Source of the DNA: an uncultured Acidobacteriota bacterium
GTDB lineage: Bacteria > Acidobacteriota > JAAYUB01
Assembly: GCA_937925645.1 (NCBI GenBank)
Contig: CALAMB010000014.1
Coordinates: 1-14,429 of the forward strand
Direction of reading: 5' to 3'
DNA: 14,429 nucleotides
How positions within the stretch are numbered: position 1 is the stretch's first letter; each line of letters starts with the position of its first letter. Of the stretch, positions 7,074 through 14,225 are shown in pieces. The translations under genes and the position numbers were made by a program. The notes under the pieces are model-generated. The model ran no database searches, was not told the DNA's origin, and saw only the letters and a list, made by a program, of their open reading frames with translations.

Positions 7074-9026
7074 ATGCGCCGTGTGATTGCGCTTATTGTC
7101 CTGGCGGCCGCCGCCGGCTGGGGGCTGGCCGGCGACCGCCTGGCCGAGCTGTCCCGCAAGGCGGACGGGTACAAGGGCAAGCATGACTTCGTCTACCTGT
7201 ACAACGACGCCGACGTCCGGGTCCACGCCAACGGTATGAGTCACCGCGTCGAGCGCTCGGCGCTCAAGGTCCTGTCGACGGCGGGTTGCCGGCGGTTCCA
7301 GACGTTGAGCTTCTTTTACGATCCGCTGACCATGGGCATCCGGGTGACGGCCGCCGCGGTGGTCCGGCCCGACGGCACCCGCCGCGATGTGCCCCTGGAC
7401 GCGGTCAAGAGCTATCCCCAGCCCGCGCGGGCCATCTACTGGCCCAACGTCCGCGTCTCGATCCCGTTCGGCCTGCTGGCGGAGGGGGACGTCATCACCA
7501 TGGAGTGGGAGAAGAAGGGTTTCTCCTACGCGCTGCTGGCGGAGGCGCTGGACGACTCCCGATTCGCGCCGCCCATGGAAGGCCATTTCTACGACATTGT
7601 CGAGATGCAGGCCGACCACCCGGTGCTGAGCACCCGCTACGCGGTGGAAGTCCCGGCGGGCAAGCCGATCCAGTACCGGGTGTACAACGGCACCCTGACT
7701 CCGGCGGCCGAGTTCACCGACTACGGCATGCGCTACACGTTCAGCCGGGACGATCTCGCGCCCCTGAACCGGGAGCCGGCGCGGATCTCCGCCTCGGACG
7801 TGGCCCTCAAGCTGCTCGTTTCCACGACGGTGCGCTGGGAGGACAAGTCGGAGTGGTTCTACCGGGTCAACGAGGACTTCAGCTTCAAGGTCCTGCCCGA
7901 GATCAAGGCCAAGGTGGACGCACTGGTCAAGGACTGCCGCACCGACGAGGAGAAGATCGACGTGCTCAACCACTGGGTGGCCCACTACATCCGGTACTCC
8001 GGACTGAGCATGGGCGAGGGCGAGGGGTACACCCTCCACCCCTCCGACATGATCTTCCGCGACCGGAGCGGCGTCTGCAAGGACAAGGCCAGCCTGCTGG
8101 TCACGTTTCTCCGCGCCGCCGGCTTCGAGGCGTACCCCGCCATGACCATGGCCGGCGCCCGGATCGACAACTTCCCCGCCGACTTCTTCAACCACAGCGT
8201 CGTGGCGCTGCGCCAGGGCGACGGCACCTTCCGGATGCTGGACCCGACCTGGGTGCCATGGGTGCGCGAGCAGTGGTCATCGGCTGAGCAGGAGCAGCAG
8301 TACCTCGTGGGCTACAAGGAGGGACAGCCGCTCATGACCACCCCCTACTCGCCGCCGGAAAACCACTACTACGACCTGGCGGTGGCGGGTTCAATCGCCG
8401 ACGACGGCGCCTTCACCGGCCGGCTGACCCTCAAGGTGGAGGGACAGACCGACGCGATGATGCGGCGCGCCACCCGTGCCAACCACCGGCTGGAGGCCGA
8501 CGCGTACTTCACCCGCATCCTCAAGGGCCTCTATCCGGACGCCCGGATCGCCGCGCTCACCTACAACGATCCCAGCGACATCGCCCGGCCCCTGGAAGTG
8601 GTCATCGACTGCGTCATCCCGCGGTACGCCCTGCGGGGCGGCGGCGGCTGGCGGCTGCGCTCGCCGGCGCTGTCGTACGCCCGCCGCGACCCCATCAACA
8701 GCGAGCTCGACCTGCACTTCCCCGACGCCGACACCCGGGAGTACGGGTTCCGGAGCCGCTGCACGAAGCTGTACCGGATCACCGAGAGCCTGGAGTTCCC
8801 CCGCGCCATCGCCGTCGACCGATCGGTGCTGGCGCCGGAGAAGCGCTGCGGCGGTGAATTCGCCGAACTGGCGCTCGCCGCGTCCGCCGACGGCGCGACG
8901 CTGCGGCGCCAAACCACCCTGTCGCTGAAGAAACGGATCTACCCGGCCGCCGCCTGGAAGGAGTACAAGGACGCCATCGGCGCCTTCCAGGACGCGGAGA
9001 GCCGGTACGTGATCGTCCGCTACTAA
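7074..9026 (+). CDS. exported DUF3857 / transglutaminase-like domain protein
   Basis: This 650-residue protein begins with a signal peptide (MRRVIALIVLAAAAGWGLAG, about residues 1-20), so it should act in the periplasm or at the cell surface. A DUF3857 beta-rich domain covers about residues 30-190, recognisable from the KVLSTAG and VVRPDGTRRDVPLD segments and LLAEGDVITMEWE. A transglutaminase-like core follows at about 270-395 with a complete triad: C335 in RSGVCKDKASLL, H374 in FFNHSVVAL and D390 in MLDPTW. The C-terminal 240 residues look like beta-sandwich repeats and carry no motif I can name. Members with this architecture are thought to be thiol hydrolases or acyltransferases acting on proteins or peptides, but no substrate is established. 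The gene heads a two-gene operon; the next start follows its stop by 12 bases. The domain assignment is strong and the function is open. Confidence 0.88.
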   Translation: MRRVIALIVLAAAAGWGLAGDRLAELSRKADGYKGKHDFVYLYNDADVRVHANGMSHRVERSALKVLSTAGCRRFQTLSFFYDPLTMGIRVTAAAVVRPDGTRRDVPLDAVKSYPQPARAIYWPNVRVSIPFGLLAEGDVITMEWEKKGFSYALLAEALDDSRFAPPMEGHFYDIVEMQADHPVLSTRYAVEVPAGKPIQYRVYNGTLTPAAEFTDYGMRYTFSRDDLAPLNREPARISASDVALKLLVSTTVRWEDKSEWFYRVNEDFSFKVLPEIKAKVDALVKDCRTDEEKIDVLNHWVAHYIRYSGLSMGEGEGYTLHPSDMIFRDRSGVCKDKASLLVTFLRAAGFEAYPAMTMAGARIDNFPADFFNHSVVALRQGDGTFRMLDPTWVPWVREQWSSAEQEQQYLVGYKEGQPLMTTPYSPPENHYYDLAVAGSIADDGAFTGRLTLKVEGQTDAMMRRATRANHRLEADAYFTRILKGLYPDARIAALTYNDPSDIARPLEVVIDCVIPRYALRGGGGWRLRSPALSYARRDPINSELDLHFPDADTREYGFRSRCTKLYRITESLEFPRAIAVDRSVLAPEKRCGGEFAELALAASADGATLRRQTTLSLKKRIYPAAAWKEYKDAIGAFQDAESRYVIVRY

Positions 9027-9038
9027 AAGGAGGCGGCC

Positions 9039-10682
9039 ATGAAACGCATCATCATCCTGACCCTGCTCGCCGCCGCGCTGTTCCTGCCGGCGCTGGCCCA
9101 GGCCGCGGCGGAAGTGATCGAGGAGCACGTGACCTTCAAGATCGCCGCCGACGGCGCCGTGCAGCGCCACGTCCGCCAGAAGGTCCAGGTGAACGACGCC
9201 GTGGCGTTCGGCCGCTGGGGCGAGTGGTACCAGATCTACAATCCCGATCTGGAAGAGATCCGCATCATCCGCTCGGTGACGATCCAGGCCGACGGCACCG
9301 CCGTGCCCACCCCGGACAACGGCACCCTGGACCAGGGTGTCTTCGCCGTGGCGCAGGCGCCCGACTTCACCCACCTGCGGGAGAAGATGGTCTCCCACAC
9401 CGGGCTGGAGCCCGGCTGCACCGTGGAGTTCGAGTACGTCATCGCCGACCGGCGGCCCTTCCGCACGGTCGTCCATGAACCGATGGCGGGCTACTACCCC
9501 ATCCGCCGGAAGACGGTCACCATCGAGGGACGCCTCCCTGCCCCGGTTCGGACTTACGGCCCGGTGCGCGGCGCCGGACGCGGCAGCTTCACCGCGACGG
9601 ACGTCCCGCCGCTGATTCTGGACAACCACTTCGCCGCCGCGGCGGACACGCCGTTCATCTACTTCGAGCTCCGCAGCCCCCTGGCCGCCGCCCGCGCGGC
9701 GCTGGCGGGACTGGACCGCGCCGGCCTGCCGGACCTGCTCGCCGAGCTGCAGCTCGGCGCCGACGCCCTGCCCGGTGAGGTGGTCACGCGCCTCCGTCAT
9801 CTGCTGAACGAACGGCTCGAGACGGTGGCGCTGAACGCGGAACGCACCGCGTACACCTTGCGGGCGCTGCCGGCCATCTGGCGGTCGGGCTACGCCACGC
9901 CGCTGGAGAAGGCCGCGCTGGCCGCCGCGGTGCTGGACCACTACCGCCTGGAGCACCAGGTGGCGGCGCTGGCCGAGATCGCAGACGGGCAGCCGCTGCT
10001 GGACGATCCCGGCTGGGCCGTGCTGACGGCGGACGGATTGGTCTGCCCGGCCGCGCCGGCGGCGGACTACAAGGTCCCCGTGGCGCTCGACGGCCGGGTG
10101 CTCGCCGAACCCGCTCCGACGGCGGTGGAACTCTGGATCGACCTGAAGGAATCCGAAGGCGGCACGCTGGAGGGCCAGGCCCGTCTGGCCGTGGACCACC
10201 CGCCGGCGGCGGCGGCGCTGGCCCGCCTGCTCCCGCTGGCCGGCGCCAAGGCGTCCGGCGTCGAGACCGCGCACGCCACGCCCCGGCGCGTGATCCAGAC
10301 GGGAACGGTGACCGCCGCGCTGGCGGACAACCGGCTGACCCTGACTGACGCCCTGGCCGATTACCTCCGGCTGCCGGCGCTCGTCGCCGCGGCGGAGCGT
10401 TGCACGCGACTCAGCTTGCCGGCGCCCGTGCGCGTCCGGATGCACCTCACGGTGCGGACGCTGAAAACCCGCCGCTGGGTGACGGCGCCGCCCCAGGCGG
10501 TGGCCAACGCCGCCGGCTCCAGCCGCTGGGCCTGGACCGCCGGCGATGACCGCCTGGAATGCGCCGCGTCGCTGGACCTGACGGCCACCCGCTTCGAGCG
10601 GCCGGCCATGGCCGACCTGCAGGCGCTGCTGGCGCCGCTGCTCGCCGCCAGCCACAAGGTCGCGTTCGCTGAAGCGCCCTGA
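9039..10682 (+). CDS. exported DUF3857-type protein with degenerate transglutaminase region
   Basis: This 547-residue protein has a clear signal peptide ending ALAQA-A (about residue 22). It then has a DUF3857-like domain to about residue 180 (IRSVTIQADGTAVP, HTGLEPGCTVEFEYVIADRRPF). The following segment resembles the helix around the nucleophile of the upstream paralogue: RSGYATPLEKAALAAAVLDHY here stands where the neighbour has RSGVCKDKASLLVTFL. The Cys is missing, and no His or Asp context of the triad can be found. The protein is about 100 residues shorter than its neighbour. AAAAGGAGG precedes the ATG, and only 12 bases separate it from the previous stop, so co-expression is nearly certain. 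I infer a non-catalytic partner or binding paralogue of the upstream enzyme. The membership is seen in the sequence; the partner role is inference. Confidence 0.82.
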   Translation: MKRIIILTLLAAALFLPALAQAAAEVIEEHVTFKIAADGAVQRHVRQKVQVNDAVAFGRWGEWYQIYNPDLEEIRIIRSVTIQADGTAVPTPDNGTLDQGVFAVAQAPDFTHLREKMVSHTGLEPGCTVEFEYVIADRRPFRTVVHEPMAGYYPIRRKTVTIEGRLPAPVRTYGPVRGAGRGSFTATDVPPLILDNHFAAAADTPFIYFELRSPLAAARAALAGLDRAGLPDLLAELQLGADALPGEVVTRLRHLLNERLETVALNAERTAYTLRALPAIWRSGYATPLEKAALAAAVLDHYRLEHQVAALAEIADGQPLLDDPGWAVLTADGLVCPAAPAADYKVPVALDGRVLAEPAPTAVELWIDLKESEGGTLEGQARLAVDHPPAAAALARLLPLAGAKASGVETAHATPRRVIQTGTVTAALADNRLTLTDALADYLRLPALVAAAERCTRLSLPAPVRVRMHLTVRTLKTRRWVTAPPQAVANAAGSSRWAWTAGDDRLECAASLDLTATRFERPAMADLQALLAPLLAASHKVAFAEAP

Positions 10683-10688
10683 ACCCGG

Positions 10689-10722
10689 GCCGGGCGCTCC
10701 GCCATCCGGCGGGGCGCCCGGC
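10689..10722 (+). terminator. GC-rich hairpin after the DUF3857 operon (no T-tract)
   Basis: A 15-bp inverted repeat (10689-10703 with 10708-10722) with a four-base ATCC loop and one G-T wobble lies seven bases after the second DUF3857 stop codon. It would form a very stable RNA stem. There is no run of T after it, so it is not a classical intrinsic terminator. It may mark the 3' end by stabilising the transcript or acting with Rho. Confidence 0.5.
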
Positions 10723-10748
10723 ATCCGCCGCCGGAACGCCGCCGCGGG

Positions 10749-10943
10749 GAGATTCCGTCCGGCCGGGACGTGGTGCTTTACTGCAACTGCCCCAACGAGG
10801 CGTCGAGCGCCGCCATGGCCATGAAGCTGCGCCGGCTGGGCTTCCCCCGCGCCCGTCCCCTGGCGGGCGGCTTGGACACCTGGCGGGCGGCCGGGCGGCC
10901 CGTGGATCCCGCCGGACCCGTGACGCAACCTCGGATTAAATGA
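10749..10943 (+). pseudogene. rhodanese domain remnant (C-terminal half)
   Basis: The frame from about 10749 to the TGA at 10941-10943 translates to GEIPSGRDVVLYCNCPNEAS, then a helix (AMKLRRLGFPRA), then PLAGGLDTWRAAGRPVDP. This is the second half of a rhodanese (sulfurtransferase) domain: the strand and active-site loop with the catalytic-type Cys of CPNE, and the conserved GG-xx-xW-xxxG-PV end. The CPNEAS loop resembles the rhodanese fused to DedA/VTT membrane proteins. The N-terminal half is missing. The frame stays open upstream to the previous stop but has no ATG and no rhodanese-like sequence, and the operon hairpin lies there. Only GTG codons at 10770 and 10773 could start it, giving about 58 residues with no ribosome site. 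A broken gene is the simplest reading; a tiny expressed protein is not excluded. Confidence 0.65.
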
Positions 10944-10960
10944 TGCTCAGCCGGAATGGA

Positions 10961-13081
10961 TCAGTGAGCCGGGGGTGATTCGCCCAGTCGCTCAGCCCGC
11001 TCGCGGCATTGCGCCGCTTCGTCGGTTCGGCCCAGTTCCTCAAGCACCAGCCCCAGCCGGCGCCACGCCACGGCATGGTTCGGCTGCCGCTCCAGGAACC
11101 GCCGGTAGTGCCCCTCGGCCTGGGCGTACCGCCGGCCCGACGCCAGCACGTTGCCCAGTTCCAGTTCCGCCGCGGCAAATTCGGGATTGACGGCGAGCAC
11201 GGTGTTCAGGGAATCCCGGGCCAGATCCAGTTGCCCGCGCTCGGCCTGGAGCAGGGCCAGATTGTAGTGGGCCAGGTAATAATTCGGCTCCAGCGACAGG
11301 GCGCGCGCGTAGCACGCCTCGGCCGGCGCCGGCCTGGCGCTGCGCCGGTAGACGTTGCCCAGGTTGGTCCAGGCCACGGGATTGTGGGGCTCCAGGTCCA
11401 GGACGTGACGGTACATGGCCGCCGCCCGGTCCAGTTGCCCGGTGCGGGAGAAATAGATGGCGAGATTGAGGTAGTACCCCGCGTCTTTCGACACGTCGGG
11501 AAACTGCGCCAGCAGGGCGAACGCCTCGTCGTATTGGCCGGTCTGGATGGCCAGGTAGGCGATGCGGTTGGCGACGGCGCCGGACTTGGGCTGAAGGCTC
11601 AGCACCCGTTCGTAGAGATCCTGGGCGGCGGCGTAGTCGCCCCGGTCGCGCGCGATATCGCCCAGTTGGAGGAGGGCGTCCGTGTTATCCGGTTCCAGCT
11701 CCAGCACCCGCCGGAAGCCGGCGACCGCCTCCTCCAGCCGGCCCTGGCGCATCTGGACCACCGCCAGGTTGTAGAGCGGGCGCGGCTTGCGGGGCGCCTT
11801 GGCGGCCGTGTCGCTCCAGAACGCCAGCGGCGTCCGGTAGGCCTGCAGGCGCGCCTGCAGCAGCCCGGCGAACCCGAGCACCAGGAGGCCCAGCACCGCG
11901 GCGCCCGCCGCCGTCCGCCACCGGCCCCGCCGGCCGCCGGGCGGCGACGCGTCCGCCGGCCAGACCAGGCTGGCGATCAGCAGGGCCAGGAAGACGGCCG
12001 GCAGGTAGATGCGGTATTCCATCAGCGGATCGGCGATGGGAATGACGCTGGACGTGGGCGCGCCGGCCAGCGGGTACATGACGCCGGCCAGCACCACCAG
12101 CCGGCGCCCCCGCCGCCACGCCCAGGCCAGGCCGGCCAGCGCGGCGGCCCAGAACGCCAGGCCCAGCAGGAGGCGCGGGTCCAGCAGGCTTCGGACCGCC
12201 GGGTAGTCCGGGTCGGCGCAGAGCCACTCCGGTAGCGGCAGCAGGAACACGCCGGCCTGCCGCGCCACGAGGGTGACCTGGGTGAGGAAGTACTCCCACC
12301 GCGTGAACGGGAGCTGGCTGCCCCCCACGGTCTCGCCCCAGTCGAACTGGACCACCTTCACGAGCAGCGCCGCCGTGACCACGGCAAGCGCCAACCAGAG
12401 TTTTTTATCAACCCGCCAGGTCTGGCGAAGCGGGCGCCCGTCCAGCCGCGCGATCAGCAGGCAGGCGACCGGGAACGTGATCGCCATCTCTTTCGACAGG
12501 CCGGCCGCCAGGTAAGCCGCCGTCACCCCCAGCCAGCCGATGCCCGTGGGTCGGTCCCGCTGCCGCAGGTACAGGATCAGCCCCAGCAGGTAAAAGCCGG
12601 CGCAGAGCAGTTCCGACCGCGCCGACACCAGGACCACCGCCATGGACAGCAGCGGATTGGCCAGATACACCGCCCCGGCGCCGAGGGCCCACCAGATCGC
12701 CGGCGGGGCCGCGCCCGCCGCCCCGCCCCAGCGGCGCGCCAGTCCCAGGAACAGCACCGCCAGCAGCCAGGCGTTGAGCCCGTGCAGGGCCACCTGCAGG
12801 GCGTGATAGCCCTGCGGCGCGTAGCCGCCCAGCGCGTAGTTGACCGCGTAGGAGAAGATGACCAGGGGACGATTGTGGTGGAGCATGGCGGGCAGGTCGC
12901 CCAGATTCAGGATCGGCCGGTTGTCGAACACGAGATACAGGTCATCGAACAGGAAGGGGGCTTGCAAGGCCGGCCAGTAGAGGATGAACGATCCGATCAG
13001 GAAGACCGCGGCGGCGGTGGCCAGGGCGGCCCGGTCGGTCCGGGGTGCGGGGGCGGCGGCTGAATCGGGTGTGCCGTTCAC
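10961..13081 (-). CDS. polytopic membrane protein with GT-C-like region and eight TPRs
   Basis: The product is about 706 residues. Residues 15-405 are strongly hydrophobic with around nine or ten membrane spans. The first loop holds APFLFDDLYLVFDN (D46, D47), the acidic motif position typical of GT-C glycosyltransferases. The following NRPLVIFSYAVNYALGG and GYHALQVALHGLNAWLL resemble bacterial relatives of the TMTC O-mannosyltransferase group. Residues about 430-702 form eight 34-residue tetratricopeptide repeats with the usual W/L-G-Y-A-P spacing, for example AWTNLGNVYRRSARPAPAEA. I infer lipid-sugar-dependent glycosylation or a scaffold at the membrane; the substrate is unknown. The GTG start at 13081 is chosen because a promoter lies directly upstream; in-frame ATGs at 13141 and 13153 have no ribosome site and crowd the divergent methyltransferase promoter. 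It converges with the rhodanese remnant. Confidence 0.85.
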   Translation of the reverse strand: MNGTPDSAAAPAPRTDRAALATAAAVFLIGSFILYWPALQAPFLFDDLYLVFDNRPILNLGDLPAMLHHNRPLVIFSYAVNYALGGYAPQGYHALQVALHGLNAWLLAVLFLGLARRWGGAAGAAPPAIWWALGAGAVYLANPLLSMAVVLVSARSELLCAGFYLLGLILYLRQRDRPTGIGWLGVTAAYLAAGLSKEMAITFPVACLLIARLDGRPLRQTWRVDKKLWLALAVVTAALLVKVVQFDWGETVGGSQLPFTRWEYFLTQVTLVARQAGVFLLPLPEWLCADPDYPAVRSLLDPRLLLGLAFWAAALAGLAWAWRRGRRLVVLAGVMYPLAGAPTSSVIPIADPLMEYRIYLPAVFLALLIASLVWPADASPPGGRRGRWRTAAGAAVLGLLVLGFAGLLQARLQAYRTPLAFWSDTAAKAPRKPRPLYNLAVVQMRQGRLEEAVAGFRRVLELEPDNTDALLQLGDIARDRGDYAAAQDLYERVLSLQPKSGAVANRIAYLAIQTGQYDEAFALLAQFPDVSKDAGYYLNLAIYFSRTGQLDRAAAMYRHVLDLEPHNPVAWTNLGNVYRRSARPAPAEACYARALSLEPNYYLAHYNLALLQAERGQLDLARDSLNTVLAVNPEFAAAELELGNVLASGRRYAQAEGHYRRFLERQPNHAVAWRRLGLVLEELGRTDEAAQCRERAERLGESPPAH

Positions 13082-13087
13082 GCCCCC

Positions 13088-13116
13088 AGTATAAGGCAAT
13101 CCGTCGGCGAACCCAA
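13088..13116 (-). promoter_or_regulatory. promoter of the TPR membrane protein gene
   Basis: On the minus strand TTGGGT (13116-13111), a 17-base spacer and TATACT (13093-13088). The -10 box ends six bases before the GTG start, so the transcript would be leaderless or have only a base or two of leader. If translation starts further upstream, this match would be coincidental coding sequence. Confidence 0.45.
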
Positions 13117-13147
13117 TACCATTGTCCGGCCGGCGGTCCATCGCCGG

Positions 13148-13176
13148 TGGCACGGCGCCGGCGGATCGCGTATAAT
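13148..13176 (+). promoter_or_regulatory. promoter of the methyltransferase gene
   Basis: A perfect TATAAT at 13171-13176 followed by GGGC, with only a poor -35 match (TGGCAC at 13148-13153, 17-base spacer). Transcription would begin near 13183, about 45 bases before the methyltransferase ATG. The TGGCAC sequence recalls a sigma54 -24 element, but the matching -12 GC element is absent. Confidence 0.5.
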
Positions 13177-13227
13177 GGGCGCGGCTCCACGGCCACGCAG
13201 CCGATTTTCTTTCCGGGTGAACACGGC

Positions 13228-14058
13228 ATGGTCCCGTTGCAGGACGGCGTCAGCGCGGAACAGGACGGACGGATCTGGCGCCCGGTTCCCGCGCTCCCCC
13301 TGTCGCCATCCGAGGAAAAGGAAATCGCCTACTACCGCGACATCCGCCGCGCGCGCGGCGACGCAGGTTTCTTCGACCTGCTGACGGCCAAGGCCGACTT
13401 CATCCGCGTCTTTCAACTGCTCGCCGACCGGCTCGACCTGCAACCGGGGCAGACGGTCCTCGAGATCGGCGCCGGCCAGGGCTGGGCCAGCTGCCTCGCC
13501 AAGCGCCGGCAGCCGGACTGCCGCGTGGTCGCCGCCGACATCGCCCGCGACGCCCTGCTCTACGCCGAGGCCTACGAGCAACTCCTCGGCGTGCGGATCG
13601 ATGAACTCTGGGCATGCTCCGTGCGGGCGCTCCCCTTCGCCGACGCCCGGTTCCACCGCGTCTTCGCCTTCGCCTCGCTCCACCATTTCGGCGAGCGGCA
13701 CGACTTCAGCGGGGTCCTCGCCGAGGTGCTGCGCCTGCTGGCGCCCGGCGGCCGGGCGGTGTTCCTGTACGAGAGCTGGGCGCCCGGCTGGGCCATCGGC
13801 TGGATCCGCCGGCGGGCCCGCCGCCAGATGAAAAACGTGGTGGACGAAGACGTGCTCCACCTCGGCCATCTCCGCTCCGTCTGCCACCGGCTGGGCGGCC
13901 GCCTGGCGGTGGAATTCTGGCCCAATCCGAGCTTCCGCGATTCGGCGTCCGCCGCCGCTTACATGGCCGTGCTGAACCGCTGCCGCGTGCTGGCGTCGCT
14001 GATGCCGGGCACCGTCAACGTGACCATCACCAAGCCCGCCGCCCCTGAAGCCGGTTGA
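13228..14058 (+). CDS. class I SAM-dependent methyltransferase (Methyltransf_11 type)
   Basis: The 276-residue protein is a Rossmann-fold methyltransferase. Motif I is VLEIGAGQGWAS starting at V77, the acidic residue after strand 2 is D104 (VVAADIARDAL), and motif II/III regions are LPFADARFHRVFAFASLHHF (about 134-153) and VLRLLAPGGRAVF. This fits the UbiE/small-molecule branch of the superfamily. The acceptor cannot be named. About 65 residues precede the fold, including the charged SPSEEKEIAYYRDI segment. The C-terminal part after ESWAPGW is basic and could contribute to substrate binding. The ATG at 13228 is the first start after the promoter; the frame is open for 61 codons upstream, but that stretch covers the promoter. 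The ribosome site (GGGTGA) is weak. It is divergent from the TPR membrane protein, 146 bases between starts; such pairs can relate to surface glycan or lipid modification, but this is only suggestive. Confidence 0.85.
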   Translation: MVPLQDGVSAEQDGRIWRPVPALPLSPSEEKEIAYYRDIRRARGDAGFFDLLTAKADFIRVFQLLADRLDLQPGQTVLEIGAGQGWASCLAKRRQPDCRVVAADIARDALLYAEAYEQLLGVRIDELWACSVRALPFADARFHRVFAFASLHHFGERHDFSGVLAEVLRLLAPGGRAVFLYESWAPGWAIGWIRRRARRQMKNVVDEDVLHLGHLRSVCHRLGGRLAVEFWPNPSFRDSASAAAYMAVLNRCRVLASLMPGTVNVTITKPAAPEAG

Positions 14059-14166
14059 ACCGAACTCGACGTTGGTCCGGCAGACTGCCGCCTGTCACCG
14101 AATACTATCTGCCCGCCTGTTCCGATTATCCTTTTTCCACTTACTGTTCACTGTTCACTGTTCACT
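14059..14166. other. short intergenic stretch with heptamer tandem repeat
   Basis: No gene is seen between the methyltransferase stop and the terminator. The stretch is clearly less GC-rich than its surroundings and ends in three tandem copies of a 7-base unit (see the separate entry). Confidence 0.6.
14144..14164. repeat. heptanucleotide tandem repeat, 3 copies
   Basis: Three perfect direct copies of CTGTTCA at 14144-14150, 14151-14157 and 14158-14164, with a further partial CT, directly beside the A8/T8 tract of the terminator. Heptamer tandem repeats between genes are known in several bacteria; their role here is unknown. Confidence 0.8.
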
Positions 14167-14197
14167 AAAAAAAACGCCCCGCCCTTGCGGGCGGGGC
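14167..14197 (-). terminator. intrinsic terminator of the right-edge secreted protein gene
   Basis: A perfect 9-bp GC stem (14176-14184 with 14189-14197) and a TTGC-class four-base loop are followed on the minus strand by G and eight T residues (14174-14167). It lies 28 bases after the stop of the minus-strand gene at the right edge. Read on the plus strand it lacks a T-tract, so it is one-directional. Confidence 0.9.
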
Positions 14198-14225
14198 TGT
14201 TCGGTTCAAGCGGTTCGGGCGCGTT

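Noticed and set aside
8391..10928. An 845-codon open frame on the minus strand opposite the DUF3857 genes
   Set aside because: It spans two genes and the gap between them on the other strand, has low-complexity Arg/Gly/Gln composition, and shows no motif. It is a GC-driven shadow.
13148..13165. A sigma54-like -24 element (TGGCAC) before the methyltransferase
   Set aside because: The required -12 GC element at the correct distance is missing, while a perfect TATAAT lies just downstream.
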